Shown here: in pieces, positions 43,060 through 55,000 of the stretch | Position numbering within the stretch: the stretch's first letter is position 1 | How the letters are laid out: each line of letters begins with the position of its first letter | Assembly: GCA_033391075.1 (NCBI GenBank) | Contig: JAWPMV010000001.1 | Location: forward strand, 7,378,001-7,442,000 | Direction: 5' to 3' | Origin: Bacteroidia bacterium | GTDB lineage: Bacteria > Bacteroidota > Bacteroidia > J057 | DNA length: 64,000 nt | The notes under the pieces: model-generated | Database searches by the model: none | The model's input: the letters and a program-made list of their open reading frames with translations, nothing else | What the model was told of the DNA's origin: nothing | Translations under genes and position numbers: made by a program

Positions 43060-46000
43060 ATGAAAATAGTATTGAGAAATGCATTTGCTTCAGTGAAGAC
43101 GATACTCCTGTTGGGGGTATTCTTTTCTATGGCAGGCATTCAACACAGCTATGCTCAAGTTAATGCTAATTTCTCCCTGTCAGCTACTTCTGGATGTAGT
43201 CCTTTATCAGTCACAGGTACAGATCTATCCACCGGCACGGTAAATAGCTGGTTATGGGCCTTTGGGAATGGAAATACCTCTCGGGTCAATTCGGGGGTTA
43301 TTACTACTTACACCACTCCCGGGACTTATACCATTAGCCTAACGGTCAGAGATACATTGACCGGGGATATAGACACCCACACGGAAACCATTACAGTTTT
43401 TGGTGATCCCACGGCGGGTTTTACTGCTGATGTAACGAGCGGTTGTGCTCCGCTGGATGTCACCTTTACAGATGGCACTACTCCGGGAGATGGAACTTTG
43501 ACCTCCTGGCTCTGGGATTTTGGTGATGGTAATTTAGGAAATACACAAAATCCGACGCATACCTATGCGTCTTCTGGTGATTATACAGTCACCCTGATTG
43601 TTCAGGATGTAAATGGTTGTCAGGATTCTCTGGTCAGGAATGATTATATAACGGTTACCGAACTGGCGACAGTAGATTTCAGTGCGCCTGTACAAACGGG
43701 CTGTGCACCTCCACTCCTGGTTGATTTTACGGCAAGTGTTACCCCTGCTGATCCAACCTATACTTATCTATGGGATTTTGGGGATGGTGCAACTTCAAAT
43801 CAAATGAATCCTTCACACTTCTATTCTACGAATGGAAGTTTTACGGTTTCTCTGACTGTTACTGATCCGGGAGGCTGCCAGGAATTGGTTACAAAACCCA
43901 ATTTTGTCATTATCGATCAACCGATCGCGAATTTTACAGCACTCAGTACCAGTGTTTGTGCAGGTTCCGTTGTCAGTTTTATCAATGGTTCAACAGGAGC
44001 TGATTCTTATACCTGGACCTTTGGGGATGGAAATAGCTCAACAGATGTCAACCCTAATCATACCTATGGCGTTCCGGGTACATATTCGGTGAGCTTATTG
44101 GCCAACAATTCAGCAGGTTGTAATGATGTAGTGGTACAGACGAATTTGATCACAGTGAATCCGGCTCCTTCGGCCGCTTTTTCCGCTACCAATAATATAG
44201 GATGTGAAATTCCTCTTACGGTCAATTTTACAGATAATTCCAGTACGGATGTGATTGCCTGGTCCTGGGATTTGGGGAATGGAGTCATTTCTCCTTCTCA
44301 GAATCCAATTACGACCTATTCAACACCTGGATTCTATGACATCAGTTTGACGGTAACGAATACGAATGGCTGTCAGTCAACAGCTACTATTCCAAACTAT
44401 GTCCAATTGGGAGCTCCCGATGCAGAATTCATTGTGGGACCGACGGAAGGCTGTATGCCTTTGACGGTAAACTTCATAAATACGAGTACCTCTCCTTCCG
44501 ATCCTATTGTATCCTATGCCTGGAATTTTGGTGATGGAACGATCTCTTCATTGGCCAGTCCTTCTCATGTCTATACCGCAGTTGGACTTTATACGGTTTC
44601 TCTGACAGTAACTACAGCCAGTGGTTGCCAGGATCAGGAGATTTTTGCTCCTATAGAAGTAGGGGAGAGACCCAATGCAGATTTTAGTGCAAGTCCTCGT
44701 ACGGCTTGTGTAAATGAGCAAATCAATTTTACGGATCTCACTACCGGAAACGTGAGTGACTGGTATTGGGATTTTGGAGATGGAGCAGGTTCTAATCAAC
44801 CAAATCCAACACATCAGTACCAGGATACCGGCCTTTTTGATGTTCGTTTGATTGTTGAATTAAACGGATGTAGAGATACTATAGAAAGACAGGATTACAT
44901 TCAAATTCAGGGACCGGTTGCGGCCTTCCTGATGTCGCCAACTGCAGCCTGTGATCCACCAACGACAGTAAGTTTTTTCGACAACTCCATCAATGCGAGC
45001 ACTTATCTCTGGGACTTTGGAGATGGGAATACTTCAACTCAGGCCAATCCAAGCCATACCTATAATACAGTCGGAACCTATACCATTACCCTGACAATTG
45101 TAGATAATGTCTCAGGTTGTACCGATCAGATACAGCAGGATCTTCCTGTTACCCGCCCGCAGGCTGCCTTTACCGGTGATTTGACAAAGGGTTGTGTAGA
45201 TATGACCGTCAATTTTATCAATGGCAGTATAGATGCATCTGCTTATGTATGGGATTTTGGAGATGGAAATACCTCAACTGCAGCAAGTCCTACTCATACC
45301 TATACGAGTCCTGGAAATTATACGGTGATGTTGATTGCATCGGATGGCGCATGTTCTGATACCCTGATCCGAAATAACTACATAGAGGCAGTTGCTACCA
45401 ATGTAGATTTCTCGGTTGATGTAAGCAGTGGATGTGCGCCATTGACGGTAGAGTTTACCGATCTTTCCACGCCTTATCCCGGAGCGAGCATCAACAATGT
45501 TACCTGGTTGTTTGGAGATGGAGGAACTGCTACAGGCAGTCCGGTTACCTATGTATATAATAGCGGAGGGAGTTTTGATGTAACGCTCAGGGTAGAGGAT
45601 TCAGAAGGTTGTGTTACTGAACTTAGCCGATCAGGATTTGTCGCACCAACTTTACCAGAAGCAGAATTTACAACTACAGATACAGTTGCCTGTCCGGGCT
45701 CACGGGTAGACTTTACCAATCAGTCTCAGGGGAGCATAGTTAGCTATCAATGGGATTTTGGAGATGGAAGCCCTCTGGCCTCCACGCCCAACCCCAGTCA
45801 CTTATATACAACGAATGGTTTTTATACCGTAACCCTCACCGTCACAGATGTAAATGGATGTACGGATACAGAGAGCAAAGTTAACTTTCTGAATATAGGC
45901 AGACCGACGGCAAGCTTTGTCGCGGATAATACAGTGGCGACCTGTCCACCCATGACAGTGAATTTTACTGATCAGTCCAGTCCGGATGTAGTTTCCTGGT

Positions 46001-49000
46001 TATGGGATTTTGGAGATGGAAGCACTTCTGTTTTAGCAAATCCCTCCAAGATTTACACCATACCCGGCGACTATGATGTAAGCCTGATGGTGACCAATGC
46101 ACAAGGATGTACAGATACCCTCTTGATGGATGATCTCATTGATTTGAATGGTCCTACGGGTGCATTTACCTTTACCCCTAATGAAGGTTGTAGGCCCCAT
46201 ACGGTAAACTTTACGGCTACAAGTCCTACGCCCGGATGGACCTATACCTGGGATTTTGGAGATGGAACCGGAGGAAGTGGAACCACGATCAGCCATGAGT
46301 ATCAAACGGATACGACCATCAACCCCCTCATGTTTGTCGAGGATGATCAGGGATGTAGCGTTTTGGTTACCAATCCCAATAGTGTCGTGATTCGACCCTT
46401 ACCAGAGCCCAGTTTTATCAGCAATATTACAGAGGTTTGTTTGGGTCAATCTGTGATCTTTACCAATACTTCTACTTCAAAAAGATCCATTACAGATTTC
46501 TTGTGGGATTTTGGGGATGGAAATACTTCTACCTCTATCAATCCTACCCATGCTTATGCAGATACGGGAACCTATGATGTCTACCTTCGATTAACTACCG
46601 TTGATGGTTGTATCGATACAAGTAGTGTACCCCTTACTATTACTGTGACAAATCCTCCGGATGCGATCTTCACGGCTTCTCCCAATGTGGGATGTGAGCC
46701 TTATTTCGTAAGCTTCACCGAAAGTTCTACCGGAGACTATCCTTTGGTAGATTGGGCCTGGAGTTTTGGAGATGGAACTTTGGGAAGCGGGCAGGTTATT
46801 GCTCCTCATCAATATACGACTGCTGGCAATTATACAGCTACCTTAAGAGTTACGGATAATAGAGGATGTTCGAGTACCCTTACTCAGCCGATTACGGTTA
46901 ATCCTCTGCCTCCTGTAGAGTTCTCTGCTTTTAGGTATGGATGTGCTCCGATTACTGTGGCCTTTACAGATGAGACCATTCATCCTTCAACATTGGTTTC
47001 CTGGCTTTGGGATTTCGGCGATGGAAATACCTCCACCGTTCAAAACCCTAATCATACGTATACGACGGATGGAACCTATACGGTAAGTCTTACAGCTACG
47101 GATATCAATGGCTGTACCTTTACTACGATCAAAACAGATTACATAAAACTGGAGCATCCGCAAGCCAATTTTGTCTCAAATGCGGGCGTAACTTGTCCTC
47201 CGCAGGTGGTGAACTTTGTTGATACTTCCGTTCCGGATACAACGATTAGCTGGCGCTGGGATTTCGGAGATGGATCTCCGGTTTCCAATGCTCAGAATCC
47301 GACACATACCTATTATTCCAGTCCGGATACCTTCGATGTAAGCCTCATTGTAACCAATATTTTTGGCTGCGCAGATACTATTGTGAAGCCACAGCATGTC
47401 ATTACCTATGAGCCACCGAATGCGTCTTTTACCATTTCTGATACTTCTGCTTGTGTACCTCAAAATATAGTGGTTGCCAGCACCAGTACCTCCAATGCCA
47501 ATGGAGTCGCCATTAACGGATATTTCTGGGATTTCGGTACAGGTAGTGGATTAAATTCGCCAACGGCCAGTTTCTTATACAGCACTGCAGGAACTTATTC
47601 TATTAGCCTGGAAGTTACGGATGCAAACGGATGTAAAGACACAGCAAGTAAAGTGGTTTACATTCACCCGAATCCGGAGATAGATTTTATTGCAGGTGAT
47701 ACGGTTGGTTGTGCTGTTACAGCTATCAGCTTTACCGGAGTATCTACAGGAGTAAATGCTCCAGTACTTTGGGAGTGGGATTTTGGAGATGGGAAAAGTG
47801 GAACAGGTCAGAATCCTACCAATACCTATTTCAATGATGGAACTTATAGTGTCAGTCTAAGGGCAACAGATGCAAATGGTTGTCGGGATTCAGTCACCAA
47901 GATAAACTATATTGAACTTGACCATCCAACTGCCGACTTTTCTGTAGATCAATTGCAGACCTGTCCGGGGACGGCAGTTACGTTTAGTGATCTTTCGACC
48001 GGAAATTTCCCTATGAGCAGTTGGATTTGGGACTTTGGGGACGGTAGTCCACTTTCATTCGCCCAAAACCCAACGCATACCTATACTGTAGGAGGGACCT
48101 ATACGGTAAGTCTGGTAGTATCTGATGGAATAAATTGTCGGGATACCCTTACCAGAAATACCTATATACAAGTCTATGATCCTCCGGTAGCAGCATTCAA
48201 TGTTACTCCGAGTCAGGATTGTATTCCGATGAATGTATCTTTCTCAGATGTTTCTACCAATGGAACAGCAAGTATCGTTTCCTGGGCCTGGGATTTTGGA
48301 GATGGAGGAACCTCTTTGGTGCCAAATCCAAATTATTCTTATGCTACAGCCGGAACCTATACGGTAAGCCTCACAGTAACCGATGGAAATGGTTGTCAAT
48401 CGACGATTTCCAATACCGTAGAAGCTTTACAAACGCCCATTGTGGACTTCATGGCTGATCAACCTTTAGGTTGTGCTCCTCAGGGAATCACCTTCTCAGA
48501 CCTGACCGTCAGTCCTTATGTGAAAACTTCATATTTCTGGGACTTCGGAGATGGGACAACTTCTACTTCACCTGGTCCCTTTCATCAATACAATAATGAT
48601 GGAGTATATACGGTGAAATTGATCGTAGAGGATCAAAATGGATGTAGAGACTCGCTTACCAAAAATAATTATATCAGACTTTCGCATCCGGTATCCAATT
48701 TTACCTGGGATGCAACAGAAGTTTGTCCTAATGTACCCGTAGGTGTAAGCTTTACAGATGTCTCTATTCCTGATACGACCATAGTGGCCTATGTCTGGGA
48801 TTTTGGAGATGGGACTACTTCCACTGAAATCAACCCTTCACATTCTTATAGCACTCCCGGAAATTATAGCGTTTCTCTGCGAGTCATCAATGTATTGGGA
48901 TGTACAGATGATACAGTCCAATCGAACCTGATTGAGGTCCTGAATCCTCCAGCGACGGATTTTTCCATGACTGACTCCGCCAATTGTACCCCCTTAACTA

Positions 49001-52000
49001 TCCAGTTTGGAGATCTTTCGGTACAGGGAGATACAGCCATTTCTTCCTGGAATTGGAACTTTGGAAACGGGGATTTCTCTTTGAGCCAAAATCCGGTTTA
49101 TACCTGGAATACTTCAGGCGTTTATACGGTCAGTTTGACAACTCGAGACCTAAACGGCTGTGAAACTACAGATAGTGTGCAGGTGCACGCCTTCAATATG
49201 CCTGAAGCTAATTTTACTTCCTCTCAGGAAGTCGGCTGTGCACCTCAGAGTGTTTCATTCACCAATACTTCTACTGCACCTTATACCCTGACTTTTTTCA
49301 AATGGTATTTTGGCGACGGTGACAGTGCGGTGAATATTGAAAATCCGGTTCACGTATATCCTGTTGATGGCGATTATACAGTAACGCTCATCGTGGGAGA
49401 TGTAAATGGTTGTACCGATACCTTAGAGAGAACCCATTTCATTCGACTCAGCCATCCAGTAGCTGACTTCAACTTTGATCAAAGTCTGGTTTGTCCAGGA
49501 ATACCGGTGGGAGTAAGCTTTACTGACACTTCCGTACCGGATACAACCCTATCCACCTGGAGCTGGGATTTTGGAGATGGAACTACTTCCAATTTGCAAA
49601 ATCCTACCCATTCCTATAGTGCAGGAGGGACCTTTACCGTCAGCCTGATCGTGGAGAATGTATTAGGATGTAGAGATACTTTGATTAGAAGTAGTGCGAT
49701 TCGCGTACATGATGCTCCGCTTAGCTCATTTACTCTTTCCGATAGTACGGGTTGTGAGCCATTGAGCATAGATTTTACCAATACAACTACCACTGTAATT
49801 AATCCCGTTGTTTCCTGGGATTGGCAATTTGGAGATGGAAATAGTTCTTCGCTGAATTCGCCTTCTCATGAATTTGTCAATCATGGCAGCTATACTGTAA
49901 GTCTGACTGCAACGGATAATGAAGGCTGTACGGCGACTTATGCAAGGGATGTACTTGTATATGAAAATCCGGTAGCCAATTTTACGGCTAGCGATAGCCT
50001 CAGTTGTGCTCCTATCGATATTACATTCATCAGTAGTTCTACAGGAGCAGCAGCTTTGTCTGCCTGGCAATGGGACTTCGGTGATGGCAATACTTCCACT
50101 GCGCCCGTTCCGGTAAATACCTATGCAGCAGATGGAATATATGATGTGAGCCTGATTGTAACGGATATCAATGGCTGTACGGACACGCTTGATAAGCCTC
50201 AGTATATTAGGCTAAGTCACCCTCAAGCTGAATTTACGGCTGATCTGTTTGAAGTTTGTCCAGGCGAAACCATCCAGTTCACGGATACCTCAGTGCCAGA
50301 TACAACATTAGCGACATGGAGCTGGAACTTCGGAGATGGAAGCACTTCTTCTGTGCAAAATCCTTCTTATAGTTATTCGACTCCGGGAACCTATACCGTT
50401 GAATTGACCATTGAGAATATATTGGGTTGTGGAGATACGGAGACGAAAACAGCCCTTATACGAGTACTCACTCCACCTACTGCAGACTTTATCGTTGCAG
50501 ATACCATTGGATGTACGCCCTTCCTGGCGACATTCACCGACAACTCACAGGGAAATCCAGATCCGATCGTGAGTTGGCAATGGGATTTGGGAGATGGCAG
50601 CACTTCAAGTGCACAGAACCCATTTATCACCTATTCAACTCCTGGTATCTATACCGTGAATCTGACCATTACAGATAGTAAAGGATGTACGGCAACAACA
50701 ACGAAAAATATGGAAGCAGCTACCTTACCAGTTGCTAACTTCCAGTCCAGTGATTCAGTGGGTTGTGCAGCTTTCATCACCTTTACCGATCAAAGCCTGA
50801 CAGACTACGGCATTGCCAATTGGATATGGGATTTTGGAGATGGAAATACTTCCACTCAGCAGAGCCCAACGCATAGCTATTTTTCAACCGGTATCTATTC
50901 TGTTTCTCTGATGATTGAGGATATAAATGGTTGTAGAGATACCCTGAGTAAGCCGAATCATATCAACCTGACACGTCCGGTTGCGCTCTTTGGCCAAAGC
51001 CAGGAAACCATCTGTCCGGGCAGCCCGGTTGAATTCAGAGATGTGTCGATTCCAGACTTCCCATTGGTAGGATGGAATTGGGATTTTGGAGATGGAAATG
51101 TTTCGACCAATCGAAATCCTTCCCATGTCTTCACGACTCCGGGGGTTTATACCGTTACGCTGACCATTACCAATAGCAAAGGTTGTACAGATACGGAGAC
51201 GAGTACAGTTACAGTCCTTACGCCACCTATGGCTGATTTTGGTATACCTGTAGTACAAGGTTGTGTGCCCGTAACCGTGAACTTTGCGGATAGCTCCATT
51301 TCAAATAGTGGACCTATATCTAGTTGGAGTTGGGACTTTGGAGATGGTAGTACCGGAAGTACGCCTAATATCACGCATGTATATAACAATCCCGGTACCT
51401 ACCATGTGACTCTGACAGTTAGTGATGGAAATGGATGTACGGATGATACTGTAAGACAAGTTATTGTAGATCCCCTGCCAACAGTTGCATTCATTGCAGA
51501 TCAGACGGTGGGCTGTGCTCCGGAAACGATAAACTTTACGAATCAATCCACAGGCGTAAATGCTTTGGTGAGCTTCTTATGGGACTTTGGAGACGGCAAT
51601 ACTTCGACAGCAACTTCTCCTTCTCATACTTATGCAAGCGATGGATTGTATACGGTGAAATTGGTTGTAACCGATATCAACGGTTGTCAGGATTCATTGA
51701 TAAGAGTGGATTACATTCGCCTAAGACATCCACAGGCAGAATTTACTTATACGCCAGCAAGAGGATGTCCGGGAACAGAAGTTCAGTTTACCGATACTTC
51801 TCTTCCGGATACGACTTTGAATTCCTGGTTGTGGGACTTTGGTGATGGCAATACGTCCACACTTAGAAATCCTGCACATGTATACGCAAATGCGGGTATG
51901 TATACCGTGAGTTTGACAGTAGGCAATATACTGGGATGTGGGGATACGGAAACCAAAGTGGATATCATTGAGATTCTGCAGCAGCCTAATGTATCCTTTA

Positions 52001-55000
52001 CGCCAGCAGATACGGCGCAGTGTACTCCCTTTGCGCTGCAGTTTATCAATACATCCACTCCTGCAACAGCACCCATCATTGGCTATCAGTGGGATTTTGG
52101 AGATGGATTCAGTTCTACCCTCCCAAATCCAGCGCACACCTTCAATACGGCCGGTGTGTATGATGTGCAATTGATCGCCGTTGATGCTAATGGTTGTTTG
52201 GATTCTGTGAGCAATCAAATCAATGCAAGGCCGCTGCCAATTCCGAATATCACGGCCAGCGATAGCCTGGGTTGTTCACCTAAGCAGATCAGTTTCTCTG
52301 ATCAAACCGTACACAGTGCAGTTATCACTGCCTGGAACTGGGACTTTGGAGATGGAAATACCTCTGTGGTACCTTTCCCCGTCCATACCTATAATGCAGA
52401 CGGAGTATATAGCGTGAGTCTGACCCTTACGGATGAGTTCGGTTGTGTAGGTTCAATCACCAAACCAGATTGGATCAATCTTTCTCATCCTGTAGCAGAC
52501 TTCAATACCAATTCGGTGCAGGTATGTCCAGGTACGATTGTGAACTTCGGTGACCTTTCGACAGTAGATACGACAATCATTGGCTGGGCCTGGGACTTTG
52601 GAGATGGAAATACTTCCAATCAGCAAAACCCCATTCATACCTATACGACACAGGGAAATTATAATATTAGTCTGACGGTAACGGATGTATTTGGATGTAG
52701 CCATACTGAAACAAAGAATAGTTTCATACAGGTCTTGGATGCACCGACGGTCAGTTATGCCGTGAACCTGCCCGCAGCTTGTACACCTTTTGAGGTGACA
52801 TTCACCAATCAGTCTACTCCCAACTCAAGCCCAATCGTAAGTTGGCAATGGGACTTCGGAGATGGAAATGTTGATAATATTGCGAATCCCGTACACAGCT
52901 ATCAGACACCAGGAGTATATACTCCAGTATTGACAGCAACTGATGGAAATGGATGTTCGGCAAGTTTCTCTCGTCAAGTGGAAGCATGGAGCCTGCCAGA
53001 AGTGGCTTTCTTTAGCCCGGACACGCTCGGCTGTTCTCCATTGGATGTGGCCTTCTTTGACCAAACGACAAGCAGTAGTCTGATCACTTCCTGGCAATGG
53101 GACTTTGGAGATGGTACGACTTCTAATTCGACCAATCCGGTCCATACCTACAATGCAGATGGAATCTATGATGTTTCTCTGATTGTTCAGGACTTCAATG
53201 GATGTACTGATACGCTGGAAAAGGAGCGCTATATCAAGTTGACCAATCCAGTTGCGGAATTTAATTATACACCAAATATCGGTTGCCCCGGTACAGAGGT
53301 TCAGTTTACAGATGCTTCTATACCTGATACAACCATTGTCCAGTGGAGATGGGATTTCGGAGATGGTGCGACTTCTCTCCAGAGAAACCCGCTCCATACC
53401 TATCAGGTGCCCGGAATCTACTCTGTAAGTCTGACGATCACCAATGCGATCGGTTGTACCGATATTCATCAGAAAAATAATATCATAACGATAGTTGTTC
53501 CCCCGGAAGCTGACTTCCTCTTGCCAGATACCTTGAGCTGTACGCCTTTTGCGATGCAGTTGAGAGATCTGAGCCAAACCGTATCCGCTCCGATTGTGGA
53601 TTGGAATTGGGACTTTGGAAATGGAGACGTTTCTAATGCGCAGGAGCCGAGTTACAGTTATTTGGTCCCCGGAAACTACACCATAGAGTTGACGGTAATC
53701 GATGCCAATGGTTGTAGAGATTCCGTGAGCAAAGAAGTGGTAGCAGCATCTGCTCCAATTGCAGAGTTCGGATCTCCGGATACGGTAGGTTGTGCTCCAC
53801 AGCAGGTGAGATTTGAAGATCAATCCGGTGGTGCTTATCAATTGGTAAGTTGGGAATGGAACTTTGGCGATGGGAATACTTCCATCCAAAGGAATCCGGT
53901 ACATACCTATACACAGGATGGCAATTATACCGTTAGCCTGATTGTAACAGACCTTAATGGTTGTTCAGATACCCTGATTCGTCAGGATTATATCAGACTC
54001 AGCCATCCTCAAGCAGAATTTGTGGCGGATCAATTGGCAGGATGTGAAAATACGCTGGTGAACTTTACCGATACCAGTATAGGTGATACGACTTTGGTTA
54101 GATGGAGATGGGACTTTGGAAATGGCATACAATCGGTATTACAAAATCCTTCGCATACTTACAGAAGCTTCGGTCAGTTTGATGTGAAACTGGTCGTCAC
54201 CAATGTACTGGGATGTAGCGATAGCGTTACGCATGTCCGGGAGATCGATATATACGAGCCTCCGGTAGCAGCTTTCGTAGCAACAGACACGATTGGCTGT
54301 GTGCCGATTCAGATAGATTTTGAGGATCAAAGTAGCAGTCCATTTGGTATTGTGAGTTGGGAGTGGTTCCTGGATTCTACCCTTGTAGGACAAACACAGC
54401 AGATCTCTCAGTACTTCCCGAATGTTGGAGATTACGAATTGAAATTGCGAGTAGTGGATGCTAATGGTTGTGTGGACTCAACGATACAACTAATTCAGGT
54501 GAAACCTATTCCAGTGTCTAATTTTGTAGCATCCGATACACTAGGCTGTGCTGAGGAGACGATTGGATTTACAGATCTGAGTGTACACACGCCTTCACAA
54601 TGGTTGTGGGAATTTGGAGATGGAAATACTTCTACGGAACAAAGTCCGGTACACACCTATATCAAAGACGGTGTTTACAATGTCAAACTGAGCATCACGG
54701 ATCAATTTGGTTGTTCGGACGAGCGCGAAAAGATTCGATACATTGAGTTGGATCATCCTACGGCTGACTTCATCGCCACTTACGATCCGGGTTGTCCACC
54801 GCTGCCAGTGAAATTCCAGGCAACTGGTTCCGGATTGACAGGCATTGCAAATTGGAGATGGAACTTTGGAGATGGTAATGAAGGGAGCAGCAGAGCAGAT
54901 ACCATAGATTATGTATACCAAACGGCAGGCATTTATGATGTTACCCTGACAGCTACAGATTCGCTGGGTTGTTCAGTAAGCATCACCAAGCCTGAGCTGA

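Noticed and set aside
52825-53904. A 359-codon antisense open frame inside the giant PKD gene
   Set aside because: It is a shadow produced by the repetitive codon pattern of the PKD units; the plus strand clearly encodes PKD motifs throughout.
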